Assembly: GCF_037949795.1 (NCBI RefSeq)
Contig: NZ_CP149936.1
Location: 1-8,299 of the forward strand
Length of the DNA stretch: 8,299 nt
Reading direction: 5' to 3'
Source of the DNA: Thioclava sp. GXIMD2076
Lineage (GTDB): Bacteria > Pseudomonadota > Alphaproteobacteria > Rhodobacterales > Rhodobacteraceae
Every line of letters begins with the position of its first letter. Positions within the stretch are counted from its first letter, which is position 1. Below are positions 1 to 5,677 of this stretch, piece by piece. The notes under the pieces are model-generated. The model ran no database searches, was not told where the DNA came from, and saw only the letters and a list, made by a program, of their open reading frames with translations. A program made the translations under genes and the position numbers.

Positions 1-345
1 GAAACGCCCGTGCCGGTTCTTGGAAAATGTCGAATGATCCGGCACCGCGTCGGTCAGATCGAGCCGGCAAAACCAACGATATGCCAGATTAACATGAACC
101 TCGTCGCAAAGCCGCCGCTCGGACTGAATGCCCATGCAATAGCCCAGCAGAAGCATGCGGATCATCAGCTCGGGATCGATCGAGGGGCGCCCGCCAGAAC
201 TGTAGAACGGTGCCAGCATTGGCCGTACATCCGAAAGGTCGAGGAACCGGTCGATACCCCGCACCGGGTGATCCAACGGCACGAAACTCTCAATAGAGAA
301 ATCGTAAAACAAAGCGCCCTGCGCAACTTGCCTTGGCCCCATCAT
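1..345 (-). CDS. IS1182-type transposase, N-terminal 115 residues (continues at 8299)
   Basis: This is the N-terminal part of a DDE transposase that moves the surrounding insertion sequence. Read on the minus strand it starts MMGPRQVAQG, and the DUF772-like region includes SERRLCDEV, NLAYRWFCRL and PDHSTFSKNR, all typical of IS1182-type transposases. I chose ATG 345 because GGAGGG lies seven bases upstream; an in-frame GTG at 360 is possible. There is no stop codon before base 1. The last codon (bases 3-1, Phe) is followed in frame by Arg at 8299-8297, giving the family-typical join KNRHGRF-RESGLF, so this and the 7274-8299 segment are one 456-residue gene on a circular molecule. The family assignment is from recognition of motifs, not from a search. 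Confidence 0.92.
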   Translation of the reverse strand, partial: MMGPRQVAQGALFYDFSIESFVPLDHPVRGIDRFLDLSDVRPMLAPFYSSGGRPSIDPELMIRMLLLGYCMGIQSERRLCDEVHVNLAYRWFCRLDLTDAVPDHSTFSKNRHGRF

Positions 346-401
346 TGCAATGCCCTCCACTCTCAGAACGAGTGAATCAAAGCCTCGGGCGTCAAGCAAC
401 G

Positions 402-419
402 GACTTTTTCAACAATATC
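402..419 (-). repeat. IS terminal inverted repeat, transposase-proximal end
   Basis: On the minus strand the sequence is GATATTGTTGAAAAAGTC. It pairs with the inverted copy at 7203-7220, 17 of 18 positions identical. The match stops at the next base outward (G here, A at the other end), which fixes the IS boundary at 419/420. It lies 57 bases upstream of the transposase start. Confidence 0.88.
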
Positions 420-461
420 CGGACATTGCAAACACAGCCATGATCTGAAAAGCTTCGTGGC

Positions 462-932
462 ATGGAATTGCCTGACCTCCCCCCTGATATGAAATTCACG
501 CGGCTTGGCAGCAATCCCGGCGACATTGCCTTTGCTTTCGAAGCTAAACGAGCGGCCATGGGGCCGCACATAATTAAACGCTGGCCTTGGGATGAAGCAT
601 TCCAACTGGCCCTGCACGAGCGCCATTATAGCGAAAAGCCATTTTTCGAGATAAGGCGCTCGGAGCAAAGGCTTGGAACACTATCGCTTCAGAGGCAGCC
701 GGATCACGTGCGCTTCGGAGAGTTCTATCTGTTCCCAGAACATCAAGGCCAGGGTGTCGGCTCGACTATTCTCGCGCACTGTCTCGAAGTGGCCGACAGG
801 CTGCAGTTACCTGTTAAGTTGGAGTACCTGTACTGGAACCCAGTAGGCTCGCTCTACCGGCGGCATGGCTTTAAAGAGATCAGTCGCTCCGAGATCCACT
901 GCTTCATGCAGCGAGAAGCTGTCGAATCGTAG
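462..932 (+). CDS. GNAT-family N-acetyltransferase
   Basis: A 156-residue protein of the Gcn5-related acetyltransferase family, which transfers acetyl from acetyl-CoA to an amine. The acetyl-CoA-binding motif A is clear: FGEFYLFPEHQGQGVGST at about residues 85-102, with Q95-G98-G100 as the Q-x-x-G-x-G signature. Motif B follows (YWNPVGSLYRRHGF, residues 124-137), with the usual Asn and Tyr. The early KRWPWDEAFQ resembles the WGWDE segment of one GNAT subgroup. The substrate cannot be told. Neither ATG 462 nor ATG 489 (residue 10) has a good ribosome-binding site; family start positions slightly favour 489. The IS end lies only 42 bases upstream, so the original leader and probably the promoter were split by the insertion. 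It converges on the kinase gene and shares the hairpin at 993-1018. Confidence 0.86.
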   Translation: MELPDLPPDMKFTRLGSNPGDIAFAFEAKRAAMGPHIIKRWPWDEAFQLALHERHYSEKPFFEIRRSEQRLGTLSLQRQPDHVRFGEFYLFPEHQGQGVGSTILAHCLEVADRLQLPVKLEYLYWNPVGSLYRRHGFKEISRSEIHCFMQREAVES

Positions 933-1282
933 GTGCGATACGGGCTCAAAGCTGCCCTTGGCCTTCACGGGTATTATGGAACGGAAGACAAAAAGGGCGG
1001 CCCGTGAGGACCGCCCTTCTTCACTGGAGATGCACATCTCCCGACGTGCAACGGATGGACCTCGAACGGTCGGGATCAGTCCCGACCTTGGCCCAGATAG
1101 GGGACCGGCAGCGGGGCCATCTCGATGCAGCCATGGATTTCCTTATTCCGGTAGGAGAGGCCCGCCGCGCCTTTCTGGCAGCCGTGACATCGTCAGGGTT
1201 TCTCTCCGCCGGAGCATCTTAGTCCCAGGCAGCACGAAAGCTCCGCCCCCTTGCAATCGGGCATAGAACGCAATGTCTCTCG
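933..1282. other. Gene-free stretch with three consecutive stem-loops
   Basis: No convincing gene lies here. The minus strand carries three perfect hairpins in a row: 1068-1087 (8-bp stem GGTCGGGA, 4-base loop), 1026-1041 (GGAGAT/ATCTCC, 4-base loop) and the terminator at 993-1018. This could be a structured 3' untranslated region of the kinase mRNA or a small RNA of about 100 bases ending at the terminator. I see no promoter strong enough to decide. Bases 1088-1282 are G+C-rich and show only short incidental open frames. No tRNA cloverleaf could be folded. Confidence 0.4.
993..1018 (-). terminator. Intrinsic terminator, possibly bidirectional, between GNAT and kinase genes
   Basis: Perfect 8-bp stem AAGGGCGG / CCGCCCTT with a 10-base loop. 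On the minus strand the stem runs into five T residues, giving a good terminator for transcripts from the kinase side. On the plus strand the tail is only TTCTTC, a weaker signal for the acetyltransferase transcript. Confidence 0.7.
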
Positions 1283-2380
1283 TCAGACTGTCTTCGCAAA
1301 TTCAAAGGTCACATCCAGCCCACTGGCTTTGGTATCTACCTCGAGCTTTGCGTCAAGCTCTGCGGAGATCACAGCCGCGATCTGCATACCGATCCCGGCA
1401 GTGGAGAGATCTGCGTCCTCGGCCAGACCGACCCCGTTATCGCGGCAATTGACGTTTATGCGCCGTCCTTCGGATTTTTCGGTGACCACAACGTCAATTT
1501 GCCCGGGGCGGCCATTAGGAAACGCATGCTTGAAGGCATTTGCGACCAGCTCGTTGATCAGCGTCCCAACAGCCACGGCCTGTGTCGAGCTTACTTTCAC
1601 CTCGACCATCTGGCAGGTCAGCGTGACATTGGCCGGTGCGATCTTCCGAAACTGCGCCATCAGCTTTTCGAGGTACTGGGAGAGATCAATGATAGGACCC
1701 GCGTCAGTCCGGTAGAGCTCCTGATGGAGCATGGCGACCGCATCAATCCTGGACCCCACAGTCGCAAGCGCCTGAGCCGTTTCTTCCGCTTTTGCCCTGC
1801 GCCCTGCGATACGCACGAGGGACGAGAGCGATTGCAGCGAGTTCTTGACGCGATGATCCACCTCTTTACGCAACATCTCCTCGTGTTTGAGTGTCCTTCG
1901 CAATTCGAGCTGCGCCATCACCTGTCCCGCCAGAACGCGGATTGTGTCGCGTTGAAGGGGTGTCAGCTGCTTCGGTTCGTAATCGAGAACGCATAACGTG
2001 CCCAGCGGCAGGCCCTCTGCCGTCTTCAGGAGCGCCCCGGCATAGAAACGCAGCCCAGGATCACCGCAGCATAGCGGGTTATCGATCATTCTCTGATCCA
2101 GCAGAGTATCAGGGATCTCGACAAAATCGTTTTCGAGAATGACATGCGAGCACAGAGAGCTCGCCAAAGGTGTCTCACGCACCCCCAGGCCGGTCTCCGC
2201 CTTGAACCACTGCCGTTCCGCGTCGATGAAATTGATTACGGAAATCGAGGCGCCACAGGTGGCTGCGGCCAGCCGCACGATCTCATCAAACTCGCGCTCC
2301 GGTTCGGTATCGAGGACCTCGTAGGCATAAAGCGCGGCTAGTCGTTCGGCTTGTTGGGGATGGGCTTGGGCGGCAGGCAT
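1283..2380 (-). CDS. GAF-domain sensor histidine kinase (HisKA_2 type)
   Basis: A 365-residue cytoplasmic sensor kinase with no membrane segment. An N-terminal GAF sensing domain spans about residues 15-160, opening with the usual ERLAALYAYEVLDTEPEREF. Then comes the HisKA_2 dimerisation/phosphoacceptor helix with DHRVKNSLQ (His176 is the expected phosphorylation site). The ATPase domain has an N box at NELVANAFKHAFPNG (276-290), a G1 box DNGVGL (314-319) and a G2 box GIGMQI (329-334). There is no receiver or output domain, and no response regulator on this molecule, so it must act on a host partner. In alphaproteobacteria, kinases of this HisKA_2/HWE type often feed the PhyR general stress response; whether this one does is inference. 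The start at 2380 fits the family's N-terminus, but no strong ribosome site precedes it. The parE stop is 109 bases upstream on the same strand. Confidence 0.95.
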   Translation of the reverse strand: MPAAQAHPQQAERLAALYAYEVLDTEPEREFDEIVRLAAATCGASISVINFIDAERQWFKAETGLGVRETPLASSLCSHVILENDFVEIPDTLLDQRMIDNPLCCGDPGLRFYAGALLKTAEGLPLGTLCVLDYEPKQLTPLQRDTIRVLAGQVMAQLELRRTLKHEEMLRKEVDHRVKNSLQSLSSLVRIAGRRAKAEETAQALATVGSRIDAVAMLHQELYRTDAGPIIDLSQYLEKLMAQFRKIAPANVTLTCQMVEVKVSSTQAVAVGTLINELVANAFKHAFPNGRPGQIDVVVTEKSEGRRINVNCRDNGVGLAEDADLSTAGIGMQIAAVISAELDAKLEVDTKASGLDVTFEFAKTV

Positions 2381-2489
2381 ATTGGGTGAGCGATCAATCT
2401 TATATTCTGGTGATTACAAATGACGCTTTACCATAGGTTCAGCCGCAAACATTAAAAAATTCCATTTTATCCACGCGAAAAACTGACCT

Positions 2490-2783
2490 TCAAGAATGTC
2501 CCGCTTCTCTCTGGTGCCTGATCACAAGAATGGTCACGGCATCCTCGTCGATCCGGTATCGGGCAACATAGCCGCTGTCACCGAAGTCTATGAGCCATTC
2601 CCGAAACTCTTCGGGCAGATCATCCACCATCCGGCCAAGATGGGGATGTGCGCCAAGAATCTTCACGCCCTGACGAATGGCCTCACCAGCTCGGCGGGCC
2701 GCATCAGGGTTCTTGGGGCGCAGGAAATCACGGATCCGTTGTAGATCCCGGATAGCTGCGGGGGCAAATCTTACTTGTGACAT
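2490..2783 (-). CDS. parE: ParE/RelE-superfamily toxin
   Basis: A 97-residue toxin of a type II toxin-antitoxin pair. Family landmarks are the opening VRFAPAAIRDLQRIRDFL, the central AHPHLGRMVDDLPEEFREW, and the end GYVARYRIDEDAVTILVIRHQR, which is the usual final beta-strand pattern. ParE toxins typically poison DNA gyrase, while RelE relatives cleave mRNA; the sequence is closer in style to ParE, but the target is not proven. The start codon lies inside the end of the antitoxin gene, with a 13-base overlap, so translation of toxin and antitoxin is coupled. On a small plasmid the pair would be expected to kill plasmid-free segregants. Length is normal and no key segment is missing. Confidence 0.9.
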   Translation of the reverse strand: MSQVRFAPAAIRDLQRIRDFLRPKNPDAARRAGEAIRQGVKILGAHPHLGRMVDDLPEEFREWLIDFGDSGYVARYRIDEDAVTILVIRHQREAGHS

Positions 2784-3049
2784 TCAGGTGCGGGCAGCTC
2801 GTTGTCAGTTCCCCAGCTTTCCAGCCAGCGGTCCACCTCTTCCGCGGTCGCGTGAAGGCCTGTCTCTTGGAACTCTTCCCAAGCTTGCGCCGTATCGCGG
2901 CGCAACGCCTCGCGCTTCTCCTCGCGTTCGACATACTGCGAGATCGCTTCCCGCATGATCCAATGCGATGTGCGCTGCCGTGCTTGGGCAAGATGCCGAA
3001 CGCGGCCCTTCATGTCATCATCGAGCTTGATGGATGTTGCCGATGCCAT
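2771..3049 (-). CDS. parD: ParD/CopG-type ribbon-helix-helix antitoxin
   Basis: A 92-residue antitoxin that should bind ParE and repress its own operon. The N-terminal TSIKLDDDMKGRVRHLAQAR and HWIMREAISQYVE form the ribbon-helix-helix DNA-binding domain. The C-terminal half (TGLHATAEEVDRWLESWGT, then CHK at the end) is the toxin-binding tail seen in antitoxins of this subgroup. I chose ATG 3049 because GGAGG precedes it with a 5-base spacer. The frame stays open to 3187, with another ATG at 3061, but the extra residues look non-coding and that region contains the promoter and operator. It is the first gene of the operon and overlaps parE. Confidence 0.9.
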   Translation of the reverse strand: MASATSIKLDDDMKGRVRHLAQARQRTSHWIMREAISQYVEREEKREALRRDTAQAWEEFQETGLHATAEEVDRWLESWGTDNELPAPECHK

Positions 3050-3065
3050 GCGTACCTCCATAGCA

Positions 3066-3080
3066 AAAGGTAATACCTTT
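3066..3080 (-). promoter_or_regulatory. Palindromic operator of the parDE operon
   Basis: AAAGGTA-A-TACCTTT is a perfect 15-base palindrome with 7-base arms, 16 bases upstream of the parD start. Ribbon-helix-helix antitoxins bind such palindromes to repress their own operon, so this is the natural autoregulatory site. It would overlap the transcription start of the promoter proposed at 3085-3114. Confidence 0.65.
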
Positions 3081-3084
3081 CGAT

Positions 3085-3114
3085 ACCATATGATATTTCG
3101 AGCAGATTTGTCTA
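3085..3114 (-). promoter_or_regulatory. Putative sigma-70-type promoter of parDE
   Basis: On the minus strand TAGACA (3114-3109) and TATGGT (3090-3085) are 18 bases apart, a fair match to -35 and -10 boxes. The predicted start at about 3078 falls within the operator palindrome. Other pairings are possible. Confidence 0.35.
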
Positions 3115-3182
3115 GGGACAAGCTCGCCTGTTGAGCGTTGTCTCGCAGGAGATCCAAGAGGGCGCAGCACCTCTGGCCCAAT

Positions 3183-3250
3183 GGCAATTAGCGGAGCGGC
3201 TCGCAGAGAATTGCCTAGTGGGTTGTCATTTGAAATGACAATTCTTCCCA
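3183..3250 (+). other. oriT: Probable origin of transfer (oriT) of MobV type
   Basis: The stretch immediately upstream of the relaxase holds two inverted repeats: GGCAATT (3183-3189)/AATTGCC (3209-3215), and the perfect 19-base palindrome TTGTCATTTGAAATGACAA (3223-3241). Between them lies TAGTGGG followed by TT (3216-3224). This resembles the nick region of the MobV prototype pMV158, TAGTGTG/TTA, with G in place of T at one position. By that analogy nicking would fall between 3222 and 3223, at the edge of the palindrome. Position and orientation relative to the relaxase gene also fit. The assignment is by resemblance only. Confidence 0.65.
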
Positions 3251-3269
3251 ACGGGCCTACGCTGGCTCC

Positions 3270-4568
3270 ATGTTCAAAGCAGCCATACGCGTCAACAAGA
3301 TCTCCACCTTCGCCCAGCTTCGCGGGGCGTCCCTCCATGCGCAGCGTCACGACGAGACCGGCAAGGCCCGTGTCCGCGAGGATGCCGAACCCGGCTTCGG
3401 CCTTGCTTGGTCGAAGGCCGAGGATGACCGCGACTACCTCGCGGCCTTCAAGGCGCACAAAGCCGAGCTGGGGGCCGGCGAGCGGAAAGGCTCGCCCCTC
3501 TGCTTGCAAGCCATCTGCGTCGTGTCTCCCGAATGGGTGCAGAAGGCTGGCAACCTCCACGATCCAGAGAACCCGCATAACCGCCAGCTCTTCGATCAGG
3601 CGAGAGCATGGGCCGAGAGCTGGGGCGGCAAGGGATCGGTGATCGCCACCCGCCTTGATCTCGATGAAAAGGGCGGCGCTGTGGTCGATGTGATGGTCTC
3701 GCCCGTTCGGGAGAGCCGAGGCAAGCCGGTGATCTCGACCAACAAGGCGCTGCAGGAGCTGAAACAGGATACCGGCGAGCGCAACGAATACTCCGCCCTG
3801 CAAACGTCGTGGGCCGATTGGTGCCGCGATCATCTGGACGCTGAGATCGTGCGGGGCACCCGCAAAGAGATCACGCAGCGCCAGCATCTGTCGCCGGAAA
3901 CCTATGGCGCGGTCTTAGACAAGGCCCGTGAAGACCTACAGAGGCCCGTAGAGAGCGTCAGAGGGGCCTTACAGGCCGCTGAGCTATCTTGGGAGGACAC
4001 GGACCTCCTGAGGGACTACCTGCTTCTCAGAGGCGAAATTAGCCGCCACAGGGACGATCCCCGTGGCTACACCCCGCCAGAGGGGGACATTGATCGAGAG
4101 GCGGTCGAAACGTCCGCACATCGTGAACCGAACACATGGAAGCTCATCGAAGCCTTCCGCAGAGGCGCTGAGCGCGTCATGGAGACGGCTCAGCGTTTCG
4201 GGATGGGGTGGAACCGCCTGAATGATGAAGATGGCCATGAGGCAGGCCGTGCGTGGTTTCCTGCGCTCTCCGACCGGCTCCACCTCGGGGCGGTGGTCGT
4301 CAAATGCGGGGCGTTCTGTGCGGAGGCGGAAGCCTTCGTCAAAAACTTGCGTCTCGATGACCCAGAGAAGCACCTCTCCCCCAGCCAGCTTTGGCCAACA
4401 GAAGCTCCGGACCTCGTGGAGCGCTACGACCGCCACCTTGGCCTTACTGCTCCCCAGCAAATCCGACCGGTGCAGCGAGAACAGACGGTTGAGGTAGCGA
4501 AACCCCGCGAGCCAGATCAACCTCAACCGCAGAGAAGCCGTGACCGAGGAGGAGATCGCGGCTTGTAA
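3270..4568 (+). CDS. mob: MobV/Pre-family plasmid mobilisation relaxase (variant active site)
   Basis: A 432-residue relaxase expected to nick oriT, hold the 5' end and lead the strand during mobilisation by a helper conjugation system. The N-terminus AAIRVNKISTFAQLRGASLH is MobV-like, and His23 with Arg26 (HxxR) sits where the MobM nucleophile His22 lies. Residues 77-120 (LCLQAICVVSPEWV, LFDQARAWAESWGG) and 155-205 (ISTNKALQEL, SALQTSWADW, RGTRKEIT) keep the family layout. The usual metal-binding motif HxDE-x3-HxH is not present: the aligned stretch is DLDEKGGAVVD (130-140), with acidic residues instead of histidines. The C-terminal tail from about 397 is rich in Q, P and R and is probably disordered. 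The start is the only ATG compatible with the conserved N-terminus; its ribosome site is weak. It lies 47 bases downstream of the putative nick. No coupling protein or secretion genes are present. Confidence 0.87.
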   Translation: MFKAAIRVNKISTFAQLRGASLHAQRHDETGKARVREDAEPGFGLAWSKAEDDRDYLAAFKAHKAELGAGERKGSPLCLQAICVVSPEWVQKAGNLHDPENPHNRQLFDQARAWAESWGGKGSVIATRLDLDEKGGAVVDVMVSPVRESRGKPVISTNKALQELKQDTGERNEYSALQTSWADWCRDHLDAEIVRGTRKEITQRQHLSPETYGAVLDKAREDLQRPVESVRGALQAAELSWEDTDLLRDYLLLRGEISRHRDDPRGYTPPEGDIDREAVETSAHREPNTWKLIEAFRRGAERVMETAQRFGMGWNRLNDEDGHEAGRAWFPALSDRLHLGAVVVKCGAFCAEAEAFVKNLRLDDPEKHLSPSQLWPTEAPDLVERYDRHLGLTAPQQIRPVQREQTVEVAKPREPDQPQPQRSRDRGGDRGL

Positions 4569-4902
4569 GGAAGGGACTGTAGCAGGAAATATAATTTGTA
4601 TTCGTTACACTCTACAAAATCCGTTTTGGCCTGTTGGCGCAGGACCAGACGCGCCCTTCGACAAGTGTTACATCGTTTCCTTCGGATAACGCGCTGTCAG
4701 GCGGAATTTTGGGATATCCCTTCCCCTCCCTGCCTGACCCACCCCATCCCTCACGCGTCGTGCTGTCGGTAATGATTTCAAAAAATCCAGATGCGGTGAA
4801 ATTGGAAATGGTGAAATGCAGGCTCCTTCGTCGCCTGCGTCGAACAAAAACTCCACCCCGTACCGGTCGTGCGCTTGCTTGCTAAGGAGCCGCTCCCGCC
4901 CG

Positions 4903-4920
4903 ATCCAGCGTGGATTTTTT
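4903..4920 (+). terminator. Weak intrinsic-terminator-like hairpin downstream of the relaxase
   Basis: ATCCA, a 3-base GCG loop, then TGGAT, followed directly by further T residues (4916-4920). The stem is only five pairs, so termination may be inefficient. It could end the relaxase transcript before the replication genes. Confidence 0.35.
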
Positions 4921-4990
4921 GTCCTCCCTTAGATCATTAGAAGGATTAAAAATCCGATCCTTTCTTTTCAATGCCTTATAGGGGGGGGTG

Positions 4991-5008
4991 TGTTCATAGC
5001 TATGAACA
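4991..5008. promoter_or_regulatory. 18-bp perfect palindrome upstream of the replication genes
   Basis: TGTTCATAGCTATGAACA is fully self-complementary over 18 bases, typical of a site for a dimeric DNA-binding protein. It follows a run of eight G residues. Its right half contains TGAACAGG (continuing to 5010), which recurs at 5027-5034 and 5100-5107. A 9-base core, ATAGCTATG, recurs inside the HTH gene at 5788-5796, three bases before a TGACAAT repeat. A likely operator for the Rep-like or the HTH protein. Confidence 0.55.
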
Positions 5009-5107
5009 GGGTCCTGCTCTCCCAGATGAACAGGCTAGATGGATTTCTTGCCTTGCCTGATAAATATCTTATCGCCTATGGTGAAAATCGTTTCACACCT
5101 GAACAGG
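5003..5107 (+). repeat. Three direct repeats TGAACAGG upstream of the rep-like gene
   Basis: Exact copies lie at 5003-5010, 5027-5034 and 5100-5107, on the same strand, spaced 24 and 73 bases apart. The first forms the right arm of the 18-bp palindrome, and the last contains part of the ribosome-binding region of the next gene. They may be protein-binding sites for autoregulation; irregular spacing argues against classic iterons. Confidence 0.45.
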
Positions 5108-5116
5108 GGGCTGCTC

Positions 5117-5677
5117 ATGCCTGATACTTCGCCGCCAGCGCTTCCTGAGACGCAGCAGACCGGACACTTCGTCCAGACAGACCGCGCCACTCATGAAGCA
5201 TGGATGCAGCTCACCATTCAGGCCCCCAAAGCATCTGCTGTTCTGCATCTACTGGCAAATCGGGTCGGAGAGCATAACGCGGTCGTGGCCAGTTATCCGG
5301 TGCTGGCAGAAGTGTCAGGGCTATCTGTCAGCACCATCAGACGCGCAATAGCTACGCTCATCGAAGGCAACTGGATTGAAGTTCGCCGCCTCGGTCCAAG
5401 TTCAACTGTCAATGCGTATGTTTTGAATGATCGGGTCGCTTGGACACGCGCTCGGAATGATCTGCGATATAGCCTGTTTTCAGCTACGGTTCTGGCTTCT
5501 GAAACCGAACAAGAGGACCGCGAGCGCCTTGGAAATCTAGAACCCTTGCGCAAACTTCCTCGGACTGGCGAGACCCAAATTCCCTCAGGTGCAGGATTGC
5601 CGCCCGTTTCACAGCCATTCTTCGACGGGCTCGAACCGGATCTACCCTCTACAGGTGATAATGGTGACAAAAAATGA
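5117..5677 (+). CDS. Winged-helix plasmid replication protein (RepL-like)
   Basis: A 186-residue protein of the type found next to relaxases on small plasmids, probably the replication initiator or a replication regulator. Residues 18-34 (FVQTDRATHEAWMQLTI) and 38-60 lead into a winged helix-turn-helix at about 36-105, with the recognition helix near LSVSTIRRAIATLIEGNWIEV (69-89) and YVLNDRVAWTRARNDLRYSL after the wing. The C-terminal third, rich in P, G and E, lacks a catalytic motif, so it is not a rolling-circle or primase-type Rep. I chose ATG 5117 because AGGGGG precedes it by six bases and the conserved protein starts there; the frame is open back to 5039. Its stop overlaps the next start (ATGA at 5674-5677), so the two are translationally coupled. 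Family recognition is from memory; replication function is inferred. Confidence 0.75.
   Translation: MPDTSPPALPETQQTGHFVQTDRATHEAWMQLTIQAPKASAVLHLLANRVGEHNAVVASYPVLAEVSGLSVSTIRRAIATLIEGNWIEVRRLGPSSTVNAYVLNDRVAWTRARNDLRYSLFSATVLASETEQEDRERLGNLEPLRKLPRTGETQIPSGAGLPPVSQPFFDGLEPDLPSTGDNGDKK

Larger units (their letters stand above)
1..419 (-). mobile_element. IS1182-family insertion sequence, right-hand part (crosses the window ends)
   Basis: Right part of the IS whose other part is 7203-8299; total length if circular is 1,516 bp, a normal size for IS1182-type elements. The terminal repeat at 402-419, read outward-in on the minus strand, is GATATTGTTGAAAAAGTC. It matches 7203-7220 (GATATTGTTGATAAAGTC) with one mismatch. 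CGGA at 420-423 immediately outside repeats CGGA at 7199-7202, consistent with a 4-bp target duplication. Confidence 0.88.
4569..5116. other. Gene-free control region between relaxase and replication genes
   Basis: 548 bases without a credible gene. It contains a C-rich tract at 4718-4750 whose complement has six runs of three or more G, a direct repeat GGTGAAAT (4795-4802 and 4810-4817), a terminator-like hairpin at 4903-4920, an inverted repeat AAGGAT/ATCCTT around 4951-4972, a run of eight G at 4981-4988, an 18-base palindrome at 4991-5008, three TGAACAGG repeats, and short stem-loops GATAA/TTATC (5059-5073) and GTGAAA/TTTCAC (5081-5096) just before the rep-like gene. This density suggests promoters, copy-number control elements or part of the vegetative origin. 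An 83-codon open frame at 4634-4885 has no recognisable protein character. Confidence 0.55.

Noticed and set aside
10..375. Plus-strand open frame of 121 codons
   Set aside because: It is the antisense of the transposase N-terminus; the minus-strand frame carries the family motifs.
363..668. Minus-strand open frame of 101 codons running across the IS end into the acetyltransferase
   Set aside because: It is antisense to the GNAT coding sequence and crosses the IS boundary, with no protein-family character.
1004..1222. Plus-strand 72-codon frame in the gap between GNAT and kinase
   Set aside because: It starts inside the terminator hairpin, lacks a ribosome site and has no recognisable features.
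1251..1996. Long plus-strand frames opposite the kinase
   Set aside because: Antisense shadows of a clearly coding G+C-rich histidine kinase gene.
3018..3887. 289-codon minus-strand frame overlapping the antitoxin promoter and the relaxase
   Set aside because: The relaxase reading on the plus strand is clearly the real one. This frame crosses oriT and the parD promoter and has low-complexity antisense composition.
4634..4885. 83-codon plus-strand frame downstream of the relaxase
   Set aside because: Proline/serine/arginine-rich with no motif, no ribosome site, and it runs through the C-rich tract and other non-coding signals.
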